NCBI RefSeq assembly: GCF_900177485.1
Contig: NZ_LT840186.1
Location: 682,001-746,000, forward strand
Direction of reading: 5' to 3'
DNA: 64,000 nucleotides
From: Candidatus Pelagibacter sp. HIMB1321
GTDB lineage: Bacteria; Pseudomonadota; Alphaproteobacteria; Pelagibacterales; Pelagibacteraceae
The translations under genes were made by a program, and so were the position numbers. Below the pieces are notes generated by a model. It was not told the origin of the DNA. It did no database searches and saw nothing but the letters and a program-made list of their open reading frames with translations. Shown here in pieces: positions 42,968 through 52,600 of the stretch. The first letter of the stretch is position 1; every line of letters starts with the position of its first letter.

Positions 42968-44968
42968 ATGAACAATGTAAAGAAATATACAGGCATTGTT
43001 CTATTGATCTTTCTAGTTTTTTTTAAAATTCAAGATAGCAACTTTGTCATGAAAGTTGAGAATATTGCCTATGATGCTTATCAAAGTTTATTTATTAAAA
43101 AAGATAATTACGATGGTGTTGTAATTGTTGATATTGACGAAAAGAGTATTGGTGAAATAGGTCAATTTCCATGGCGAAGAGACGTATTTGCAAAACTAAT
43201 TGATCGATTAAATCAATACCAAGCATCTGTTATTGCATTTGATATTTTTTTTAGTGAGGAAGATAAACAAAATCCTAAGAAAATCTTAGAGGAATTTAAT
43301 ATCAAAAGTGATCAAGTAATTGACAGTGATCAATCACTATTAGAGAGTATCAAGGGATCTAATGTTGTTCTTTCAGTCCTTGGGGACGTGTCAACTTATA
43401 ATAAGAATAATCCATCAAAACCAAAAACAAATATTATTTCTCGAGGAATGGATATATCTAATTATGTTTACAGTTTTAAAAATAAAATTACATCACTGGA
43501 AAAGTTTAATGATGTTGCAGCTGGCATAGGAACAATTTCATACCTTGATAGCCCAGATGCAGTTTTAAGATCAGTTCCGATTATATTAAAAATTGATGGT
43601 GATATTTGGCCTGCACTGAGCTTGGAAAGTTTAAGGGCACTGCATGGACATAAAAGTATTTTAATTAACTCTGACGAAACAGGAATAAATTCAATTAAAA
43701 CAAGAAAATATCTAATAGAGCCAGATCCAAATGCAATTGTTTATATAAATTACAAAGAATTTGATAAAAAAAATTATATCCCAGCAGTTGATGTTTTGAA
43801 TATGAGTGTTAATGCAAACAAACTAAAAGATAAAATTGTAATTATTGGAAGTTCAGCTCAAGGTTTATTTGACTTTGTTAAAATCCCCAATGGAGATGTA
43901 ATACCTGGTGTACAAACTCACGCTCATCTAATTGAAAACATTGTCAACAATGATTTTATAATTAAGAATTTATACACAACGATTGCGGAAAATTTATTAC
44001 TTATTATCTCTTTGATACTCGTTTTGATTATCCCAAATAAAATTTTACCAAAATTTAGTATAATTTTCTTTAGTGGATTAGTTTTAATCTTAATTGCAGC
44101 AAGTATGATTGTTTATCAATTTAACTACTTTGTTGATGTATTTTACATTATTTCAAGCTCTTCAATATTATTCTTAACCACTCTTTACTTTAGATATCTA
44201 AAAGAAAATGAACTTGCATTGGAAAATGAAAAAAAACAAATTGTATTAAAACAAGAAAGAGAAATTGCCGGTGAGGTTCAGAAAAAATTATTTCCAAAAG
44301 AATTTACCAATAAAGACTTAATTTTTGCTAAAAATGTTCCAGCCAAAGATGTATCAGGAGATTACTATGATTACATTTCTATTAATGATAATGAGGTTTA
44401 TTTCACTCTTGCCGATGTGTCAGGCAAAGGTGTAAAAGCTGGTATCTTAATGGCTAATGCAGCAGCTGTTTTTAGATCTATGGCTAAACTTGAAAAATCA
44501 GTTTCTAGTATTGCCCAATTTGTTAATAACCAAGTAGCAAATAACTCTTATCAAGGTATGTTTATCACTGCTGTAATAGGAAAATTTAATATAAATAACA
44601 AAGAAATTGAATATATAAACCTCGGACACGAGCCAATAATGATCTTCGATAAAGAATATAAATTTGAATACTTAAAATCTACCCTACCGCCGCTTGGAAT
44701 AATGAGCATGGATGATGAAAGTTTCTTTCAAACTAATAAAGTAAACATTCAAGACAAAAACTTAATGATTTATACTGATGGTGTTACTGAGGGATATTTA
44801 GAAAATGGAGAAGAACTTCAAGTCAAAGGTTTAGAGCAAGAATTAATTAATAACAAATTTATTAAGCCTAGTGAAATAATAGAACATATCAGTAAAATTT
44901 TAACAAAAAGAGATGCACCGTTAAGAGATGATGTAACATGTATAGTTGTTTCGGGCCACAATAATTGA
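42968..44968 (+). CDS. CHASE2-PP2C (SpoIIE-type) sensor phosphatase
   Basis: The 666-residue protein has an N-terminal membrane helix, a periplasmic CHASE2 domain (about residues 30-320, VVIVDIDEKSIGEIGQFPWRRDVFAKLI) and about three membrane helices (about 325-405). A short coiled coil and a SpoIIE/RsbU-type PP2C domain follow (about 430-660; DVSGDYYDYI, LADVSGKGVKAGILMANA and RDDVTCIVV). Such enzymes dephosphorylate STAS antagonists. Two STAS proteins with intact serine are encoded elsewhere in the window. Its stop overlaps the next start (TGATG), linking it to the barrel and FecR genes. Confidence 0.9.
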   Translation: MNNVKKYTGIVLLIFLVFFKIQDSNFVMKVENIAYDAYQSLFIKKDNYDGVVIVDIDEKSIGEIGQFPWRRDVFAKLIDRLNQYQASVIAFDIFFSEEDKQNPKKILEEFNIKSDQVIDSDQSLLESIKGSNVVLSVLGDVSTYNKNNPSKPKTNIISRGMDISNYVYSFKNKITSLEKFNDVAAGIGTISYLDSPDAVLRSVPIILKIDGDIWPALSLESLRALHGHKSILINSDETGINSIKTRKYLIEPDPNAIVYINYKEFDKKNYIPAVDVLNMSVNANKLKDKIVIIGSSAQGLFDFVKIPNGDVIPGVQTHAHLIENIVNNDFIIKNLYTTIAENLLLIISLILVLIIPNKILPKFSIIFFSGLVLILIAASMIVYQFNYFVDVFYIISSSSILFLTTLYFRYLKENELALENEKKQIVLKQEREIAGEVQKKLFPKEFTNKDLIFAKNVPAKDVSGDYYDYISINDNEVYFTLADVSGKGVKAGILMANAAAVFRSMAKLEKSVSSIAQFVNNQVANNSYQGMFITAVIGKFNINNKEIEYINLGHEPIMIFDKEYKFEYLKSTLPPLGIMSMDDESFFQTNKVNIQDKNLMIYTDGVTEGYLENGEELQVKGLEQELINNKFIKPSEIIEHISKILTKRDAPLRDDVTCIVVSGHNN

Positions 44969-46362
44969 TGAAAAAATTTATCCTAATTCTTTTTGTTTTA
45001 TCTTTATCTACACAAGTTAAAGCTGAAGTAACTTATTTAGAAATTTTAAAAAATCCAACTGACTTAAGGTTAAATCTTCAGTATGCAAAAGAACAAGAGG
45101 CATTAGGTGAATTTAAAAGTGTAATTGCTACTTTAGAAAGACTAACAGCTCTTTATCCTACTAACATTGATTTAAAATTATATTTATTATCTATTGCGGT
45201 TAAAACAGATAGTACTGAAAAAGTTTTAAGACTAATTGAAGAGATTAGACAATCAGATGAAATCACTGAGGATGTTAAAAAAAGAGTTGCTCAAGTATTT
45301 GATGATATCAATAAAAAAAGAATTGATGATGAAAAAGCTATAGCAAGACAAAAAGCAAGACAAGTTGTTGAAGAGGAAGAAAAGAAAAGATCTCAAGTTG
45401 CTAGTAAAGAAAATAAATGGACTTTTTATCAAGATATTGGGTGGAAAGCTACATTACACTCAAATATTGGAAATGTATCTTCATCCAAGACTCAATATTC
45501 TGGTGGAAGTATTGTTGCGATGAGTGGAGTTGAGGGAGATAATATAGAAACTATTAATACCGTTACTGGTGCAATTTATCAAATTAATGATACTTCAAAT
45601 ATTTCTCTTTCTGTTGGAACATCTTCATCAGAACAAAATAGAGGAACAACAGACGAAAATGACACCAATACATTTTCATCAAGTTACAGTAAATTTTTTG
45701 AAAGAAATTCTTTTAGTGCTTCCTACTCTTTCACTGATACTAATACAAGAAGAGCAGCAGATACTTATGCTAACAATTTAAGTTTTAATAACACTTTTAG
45801 TTTGAATGAAAATCATAGATTTAATGGTGGGATTACTTTAGGAACTAACAAAGGAAATCAAAATCCATCAAATGCAACTCGTAGAAACCAAAACACCTGG
45901 AAGCAAGGTTTTACAACTGGATATGATTTGTTAATGGGTGAAGGAGCTCAACACAAATTAAGTTTAAAATATACCTATACTGACACTCATGCAATCGCTA
46001 ACCACAATGCTTTAGATGATCATACATATTCTATTTCTTATACTGAAAATACACTGTGGGGAAACTTTACATATAGTTATTCTGAATCTGATAAAGATTA
46101 TGATACTAGAGATAGTTTTGTAAGTTCAGCAATAACTAGAAGAGAAGATTCTGCTACTCACACTGTTTCAATGAATGGAAGTTTGGGACAAATTGCAAGA
46201 TCAATGCCTACTTTAGAATTGCCAAGTTTTATAATGAACCAACTAAACACATTAACTTATAACATGTCATGGTCAGAAACTGAAAATGATGGATCCTTAC
46301 TTCAACACAATTACGAAAAAGAAACCTTCAATTTTGGTATCACAAAAAGGATTTATTATTAA
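44968..46362 (+). CDS. Outer-membrane beta-barrel protein with TPR-like N-terminal part
   Basis: The chosen start is the ATG at 44968, which overlaps the phosphatase stop; an upstream TTG would add one residue. The 464-residue protein has a signal peptide (MKKFILILFVLSLSTQVKA), a short helical/TPR-like region (about 20-110) and a Lys/Glu coiled coil (about 105-150). A long series of amphipathic strands follows, rich in Asn, Ser, Thr and Tyr, ending TFNFGITKRIYY, which looks like a barrel with an aromatic C terminus. It is sandwiched between a sensor phosphatase and a FecR protein, as in a surface-sensing unit. Confidence 0.72.
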   Translation: MKKFILILFVLSLSTQVKAEVTYLEILKNPTDLRLNLQYAKEQEALGEFKSVIATLERLTALYPTNIDLKLYLLSIAVKTDSTEKVLRLIEEIRQSDEITEDVKKRVAQVFDDINKKRIDDEKAIARQKARQVVEEEEKKRSQVASKENKWTFYQDIGWKATLHSNIGNVSSSKTQYSGGSIVAMSGVEGDNIETINTVTGAIYQINDTSNISLSVGTSSSEQNRGTTDENDTNTFSSSYSKFFERNSFSASYSFTDTNTRRAADTYANNLSFNNTFSLNENHRFNGGITLGTNKGNQNPSNATRRNQNTWKQGFTTGYDLLMGEGAQHKLSLKYTYTDTHAIANHNALDDHTYSISYTENTLWGNFTYSYSESDKDYDTRDSFVSSAITRREDSATHTVSMNGSLGQIARSMPTLELPSFIMNQLNTLTYNMSWSETENDGSLLQHNYEKETFNFGITKRIYY

Positions 46363-48986
46363 TGAGAAACATTTATAAGACTTTGAGGATGAATTATTTA
46401 CTTAAAATAGTAGCCATTTTAATCTTGTTTTCAAACATCTCTTATTCCTCTGAAATAGGTATAATCGGATTTGTTATTGGTGAAGCATTCAATCAAGATG
46501 GAAAAAAACTAAATGTAGGTGATCCAATTTACTTTGGAGACACTATTACAACTAATGAAGGAGGAAAATCTCAAATACTATTTGTTGATCAAACTGTGAT
46601 GACGGTTGGATCTAATACTGAGCTAACTATTGATGAATTTGTTTATGATGCAGAAAATACAGATGGCAAATTATTATCTACTATCAAATCTGGAAGTGTA
46701 AAAATTCTAACAGGTAAAATAAGTGAAAAAAATCCAGAAAATTTAGTTGTAGAAACACCAGCTGGTACAATTGGAACAAGAGGTACAGAATTTAAAGCAG
46801 CAGTTGATCCTGAAACTTCAAAAAGTAAAATATTATTAATTGGACCTGGCCCAAAAAATTCATTAGGACTAAGACCGGGTGCTGTTGAAGTTTCTAATGC
46901 GGCTGGAACTGTTTTATTAGATAAACCTTATTTGTTTACAGAGGTAAATCAAAACACAGCTCCCAGACAACCTGTTATTGTTCCTCAAACAGAATTAAAA
47001 AAATTTCAAGAATTAGAAATAGAACCTGACGCACCAGTAACAGAAAATAATCAGCAAGATGAAGATACACAACTTGCTCAAAATGAAGAACAAATTAAAG
47101 AATTGATTAAAGCAGAAATATTTAATGAAGACGAAGATCTAGGAGATTTAGTCTTAGATACGTTAGTGACTGCACTTGCAAAAGATGACGGTGGTATAAC
47201 TGCTCAACTTCTAGGAAAATCTTTTTTGAATAGTGGTAATGCAATCCCAAGAGCTCTAATTCCTGATGATGTTAAAGATCAATTACCTGAAGGAGTGGAT
47301 ATCAATTCGCCAGAAGCTGATGCTTTTTTTGCAAACGAGCTTCAAAACGAACTTGAGAAAGTAATGTTGGTATCTGCAAGAATTGAAGATGTAGATTTTG
47401 TCCCTACTGAGTTTAATCAATTTAATGCAGGCTTTAATGATATCAAAGTACCAATACTAAATGAAGAAACTGGTGATGTTGTGTTCTTAGAAATGGGAGA
47501 TATTGATTTTAGACCAAAATTTGCTGGACTACCTGGTGATAACTTTAACTTTGGAGAGCCTGCATTACCTGAGCAAATTTTTTTAAAAGGTCAAGAAGCA
47601 ATTGCGATAGATATAGAAAAGGGTCGTTTCTTTGAACAAGAAATTGATCCTCAAATGGAAGCTTTAAATCAAAGATTTGAAACATTACTTGAAACAGGAG
47701 CTTCTTCACAAGAGTTAGATGAGATTGTATTTGAAATGGACAAAGTGATGTTTGAAGCTAATGAAGCAGCTCAAGCTTTTGAAGTTGCTGCTTTTCAAAA
47801 CCAATTTGGTAATGATTTTAAATTAGATGTATTTTCAAATGAGGAATTTTTACAAACTAAGGAAAGTTTTATTTTTGATACAAATCAATATTCTCAAAAT
47901 TGGAAAGAAGCAGATAATCAGGGTTTAGTTCCTATATTTCAACTTGATGGTGGTGTAAATTTTGTTAATAAAGAAGAAGCAGATTTAGAATGGCAAAGGG
48001 TTGATAATCAATATGAGCAACAGTTTGCTGAACAATTTCCAGAATTATACCAGGCTGAAAAAAGAGTTGAAGAACTAGCGCTTCAAGCAGATCAAGAAGC
48101 TACTTTATTATATTCTAGAGTTGATGAAGCTATACAAGCGGGTGCTAGTGAAGAGGAAATAAATCAACTTTATAACGATATTGATAAGCAGCTAGATGAA
48201 ATTTATTCTGAGATTGATAAAGCATATGAAGAAATAGCATTAGCTGAAGTTAAAACAGATGTGATTGAATTGGGTGCTGAAAGTATTGTTACTGATAACT
48301 CAAGAGAAGAAGTAAAAATTGAAGATCCAAAATTTGACGCATATTTAGATAAATATTTAATAGCTTTATACGGCGAAGAAAGACTTGGAGAATTATATTA
48401 TATAAAAGAAGAGGCTGATAGTTATACTGTAGGCACAACTTCTTATGCAGATCTTAATACAAGATCAACTGGTACAGACACATATACAGGTACAAGTACT
48501 AATTTATTTGTAGACTCTGCAGGGTCTAATGCAAATAGTGCTGTAGATAGTGTTGGAGATTTAGCAGGAACATTTACCCCTACACATACAATTGACTTTA
48601 GTAACAGGACAATCAATCAAGGGATAACCGCTAAAGTTCAAATTGGTCGCGCTGCTTCAAGATCATTTACTATATCTAAAGACGTAGATTATACCAGTGC
48701 ATCAGGAAATGTTACACCTGCATCATCTTTTTCTGTAAATAGTAGTGGAACAGTCACTGATGTTGCAAGTTCAGCAACGGGTGATATTTCAACAACTGTC
48801 CCATCAAGCGGATATGACGATAATGCTGGAGGAACTAATAATTATTTTGTAACTGTTGAATCTAATTTTCAAAACCAATCAGGAAGATCTTTTGCTGATA
48901 CTGTAGATACAACCTTAACAGTCCAAACTGTTGATGGTTCTGATACAAATATAGTTTCTGGTACTGCATCGAATGGTAGAGATTAA
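46362..48986 (+). CDS. Large FecR-domain protein
   Basis: The 874-residue protein starts on the stop of the barrel gene (TAATG). An internal ATG at 46389 gives a better signal peptide (MNYLLKIVAILILFSNISYS). The FecR domain covers about residues 50-190 with QTVMTVGSNTELTIDEFVYD and VETPAGTIGTRGTEFKA. A long acidic region rich in Gln, Glu and Asn (about 200-690) and a beta-type C-terminal domain (about 690-870, Ser/Thr/Gly-rich) follow. The arrangement CHASE2 protein-barrel-FecR is recurrent in bacteria, and a role in surface sensing or secretion is possible. Confidence 0.8.
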   Translation: MRNIYKTLRMNYLLKIVAILILFSNISYSSEIGIIGFVIGEAFNQDGKKLNVGDPIYFGDTITTNEGGKSQILFVDQTVMTVGSNTELTIDEFVYDAENTDGKLLSTIKSGSVKILTGKISEKNPENLVVETPAGTIGTRGTEFKAAVDPETSKSKILLIGPGPKNSLGLRPGAVEVSNAAGTVLLDKPYLFTEVNQNTAPRQPVIVPQTELKKFQELEIEPDAPVTENNQQDEDTQLAQNEEQIKELIKAEIFNEDEDLGDLVLDTLVTALAKDDGGITAQLLGKSFLNSGNAIPRALIPDDVKDQLPEGVDINSPEADAFFANELQNELEKVMLVSARIEDVDFVPTEFNQFNAGFNDIKVPILNEETGDVVFLEMGDIDFRPKFAGLPGDNFNFGEPALPEQIFLKGQEAIAIDIEKGRFFEQEIDPQMEALNQRFETLLETGASSQELDEIVFEMDKVMFEANEAAQAFEVAAFQNQFGNDFKLDVFSNEEFLQTKESFIFDTNQYSQNWKEADNQGLVPIFQLDGGVNFVNKEEADLEWQRVDNQYEQQFAEQFPELYQAEKRVEELALQADQEATLLYSRVDEAIQAGASEEEINQLYNDIDKQLDEIYSEIDKAYEEIALAEVKTDVIELGAESIVTDNSREEVKIEDPKFDAYLDKYLIALYGEERLGELYYIKEEADSYTVGTTSYADLNTRSTGTDTYTGTSTNLFVDSAGSNANSAVDSVGDLAGTFTPTHTIDFSNRTINQGITAKVQIGRAASRSFTISKDVDYTSASGNVTPASSFSVNSSGTVTDVASSATGDISTTVPSSGYDDNAGGTNNYFVTVESNFQNQSGRSFADTVDTTLTVQTVDGSDTNIVSGTASNGRD

Positions 48987-49674
48987 AAAATTAATTAAAA
49001 TTTTTTTTTCTTCTATTTTTTTTTTATATTTAGTAATTAACTCCTCATCAGCAAACATTTATCAAACTAATTGTAAAACTGTTGAAAGAAAAAATAATGT
49101 TAAATCATTATCTTTTGTTTTTTCATTCAAAAGAGGAAACATTGTTATCAATCAAATAAATAAAAAAAATGCTAAATACATAATTAAAATTTCAAATATC
49201 CTTGATGAAAAGAAATTCTTATTTAATGCTGAAGATAAGTTTTTCAAATTGGAATTTAAACCTGGTTATTCTTATCTGAAAAAAAATTATACAAATACAC
49301 AATTTGACTTGGTAAGTGGTGAGCTTACAGGAATTAATATAAATTGTTCTTATCCAAAATTAATCAAATCTGAAGCAGTGTCAGTAGAACTGGTAGAAAA
49401 TGAAAAAAATGATTTATCAAATAATGAACAAATAAAAAAAATTTTAGATCAACTTAAATCAGGAAAAGAAATTGATAAATCAAATTTGAATCAATTTATA
49501 TCCTCTTTGCAGGAAAACAATAATCAATCAGATATTGATATAAGTCAATTACAAGGTTTACTGCAATCTCAAAGTTTTATAAGTCAATTAACAAAAGGAA
49601 ACCTATTAAACAAATTATCCTCTGAAGAATTTTTAAAAATGATTATTGAAGAATTCAAAAAATTTTCAAAATAA
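48973..49674 (+). CDS. Exported protein of unknown function at operon end
   Basis: The 233-residue protein overlaps the FecR gene by 14 bases and has a signal peptide-like start (IKIFFSSIFFLYLVINSSSA). A beta-rich domain follows (about 30-130, with YQTNCKTVER and INCSY cysteines), then a helical, Asn/Gln-rich tail (about 150-230) of short repeats (LQGLLQSQSFISQL). No family is recognised. It ends 12 bases from the convergent giant pilin gene. Confidence 0.6.
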   Translation: MVEIKKLIKIFFSSIFFLYLVINSSSANIYQTNCKTVERKNNVKSLSFVFSFKRGNIVINQINKKNAKYIIKISNILDEKKFLFNAEDKFFKLEFKPGYSYLKKNYTNTQFDLVSGELTGININCSYPKLIKSEAVSVELVENEKNDLSNNEQIKKILDQLKSGKEIDKSNLNQFISSLQENNNQSDIDISQLQGLLQSQSFISQLTKGNLLNKLSSEEFLKMIIEEFKKFSK

Positions 49675-49686
49675 AACCTTTAAATA

Positions 49687-52600
49687 CTATCTGTTATTCC
49701 ACGAGATTGGGGTAACAGTTACAGCATTTCTGCTACCGATAGCTTTTACTGTACCAATTTCCTGATTTAAATTTGTATCACCATAAACAAGTTCAATTTT
49801 AATTTTTCGGTTTCCTGGTGTAAAGTCACTTGTATCAATATTTTCATAATAAACTTTTTGAAGTTCATCTCTCCATTGCTGAATAGTTACAACCTGCCCT
49901 GCTGGTGAAGTAATTCTCATTGGAGTATTGCTTGATGCAACAAAATCTGCTGCTTTAGACCAACCTGTGGATAATGCTCTATCTCCTGATGTATCAACTT
50001 TAACAGTATCCTCGTCACTTATGAATATACTGTTGTCACTACCATCATTGAAGAAAGAAATTTCTGCTCTAATTGGACCTAATAGAACATTGATATCATT
50101 ATCTTCCTCCTCAATGTCAGCGCCTGTAAAATCACCAACACTTCCTCCATATCTTGTCACAAATCCTTCCACATCAGAACTAGCCATTCCACCTCGCGTT
50201 AAAATTCCAGTGGTTGACGCTGCATTGGTTTGTTGAAAAACAAGATAATCATTTGTATTTGCAGCTGGATGAGAACTGATCCAATTTGAACTTTCAAAAG
50301 GTCCAACCCTTACACTTGCTTGACTAGATCTTGTTGTAGAGAAATTACAACTTGCCTGATTTTCTATATTATCAATCACTTCTTGATTTGTGCCAACAGG
50401 TACATTCAATCTAACTCGCCAAAATTCCTTATCCTGCCAAGGTCCAGATGTATATCTCCAAAATCCAGATCTAAAAATTCCACCTTGACACTCATCAGTA
50501 CCATTAACCCAAACTTGTTTATCATTAGTTACTCCAAGCTCTTCTAAAGCATCAAGATCGGCAGATGTAGTTACATTTGCCAAGTATCCTTGAATACCAC
50601 AAAGATTTTGATAACTTGCTTGAAAGTTTGCTTGATTGTAACTTAATTGAGTTTCTTTCAACTGGTAATAATGTTCTGCACCAGTTGGTTTTTGGACATC
50701 CCCTAAAAATACTTCTATTTCTCTTGTTCCATCAGCAGATGCATTATGTTCAAAATACATGGATTTAATTAAATCAACATAATTTTTACAAGTTGCATCT
50801 CCAGATAATGTTACTTCGCTACTTTCGTTTCCAGAAGCAGTTATGCTAACTGCATTTAATTCATCAGTACCTGCCACAAGCTTGTCACCAGTTTCAGCTC
50901 CAGATTTTATTCTTACAATTGCTTTGGTTACTCTTCTATCATACAATTTAATTACTCTTTTAATTGCAATTCTAATATTTGGGTCTTCATCATTTTCCAT
51001 ACCACCATATTCAAGAACCACTCCTCTAATAGAATAATCAAAGTTATTTGAGTAACTTGCACTCCAATTGTGTAAATCATTCCATGTCAGTTCAGCATCA
51101 TCTGAAAAATGAGTACCTAACAAATGGATACCATGCTCTGTTTCTGCAACATTATTTGGCTCTCCAGTTCCATTCCAATTTCTAAATGGCATACCATCAA
51201 CAAATACTTCACCAATTTGTTGACCTTGAGGGTCATTTGAGCCAGCTGTAACACCCCTTTCCCATGTTCCATTATTTGCAGATGGTGTTCCAGAAGCTGT
51301 TCGAGTTGGAGCAAAAGCAAGACCTCTCCCATTCCAAAGCATTCCTTCAGGACCTGTCATCCATCTCCATACAGGACATTCCGTGCTGCCTACGGTGTCA
51401 TCTACATTAGTGAATGAATCTGTAAAATATCTTTTTGTATTATTGCCTGTAATAGCTGCATTAGAAGATAAAGCTATTTTTGGATCTTTATAAAACAAAG
51501 TCAAACCAGATTGAGATTGTGGATTTGCATTAGAAGCTGTTAAGGATGTAGATCCTTTTCTGTAATATTCATTTTGATATCCCTCTAATCTCCACATTCG
51601 AGCCGAATTTGCTGTGTAATCAGACCATGATGTTGAATTTATATTTTCTCTAGTATCTAAATCAACTAATCTAAAAGTTGTATTAGAGACAACTCTTACT
51701 CTATAAAATCCTGTTGCAAGTTGTGTCATACCATCAACATTCATTTGATTGGCAGTACTGTCATCTGCAATTTTAATGATATCATCACTGGTAAGTCCAT
51801 GTGCTGAACTTGTTGTAATTAATGCCGGATTAGCTTTTGAAATTGAAGAAATAGTATAAGCCGTTGTTGTTTGATATTTTTCAACAATATTTCTTATATA
51901 TCTTGTATTAGCACTATACGTTTCACCATTTCGATAAAAAGGTATGTTTTCAAAATCTCTTAACGCTTGAAAATCGGCAGTAGCTTGAGCTCTATTTGAT
52001 CTTTGTCGGAACCCACCACATTTATTCAAATTAGCTGTAGTGTTTGCATTATCTGACATTGCTAGTCCTCCCATCCACCCATTACCAACTGCTTTAGTGG
52101 TAATGATATCATTTTCAGACTCACTAGTGATTGTTGCGAGGTATCCACTTTTTCCAAAATAATCTAATTGTCTAGATAAAGAGAATGCTTCATTCATTCT
52201 TCTATTTTTATTGTTATATAAATTTTGGCTTGCATTAGCAGTTCCAGCTGGTCTTGCAGGAAATTCATAAAATTCATAAAAATGATTATATCCATCTCGA
52301 TGTTCTTCAACATGAAGAGGACCTAGAGAAAATAATATTGTTCTTTCTCCAAGCGAGGCTGTAGTTGTTTCTTCAGACTCACCTTCTGTACCATCTGTGC
52401 CATCTGTTCCTTCATAAGCAAATGGATTTTCTCCGTCTTCAGCATCTACTTCTTTTGAGTTGTAGTATTTTATAGATTCGAAAGCTTGCGTCCAAACATC
52501 AACATCAGCACAAGGTGCATCAGATTCATTTCCTTCAATCATGGTCCAATTATGTGGATTATTAATCGTTGGAGTTTGAGTTAAATCTAAAGAAGAACCA

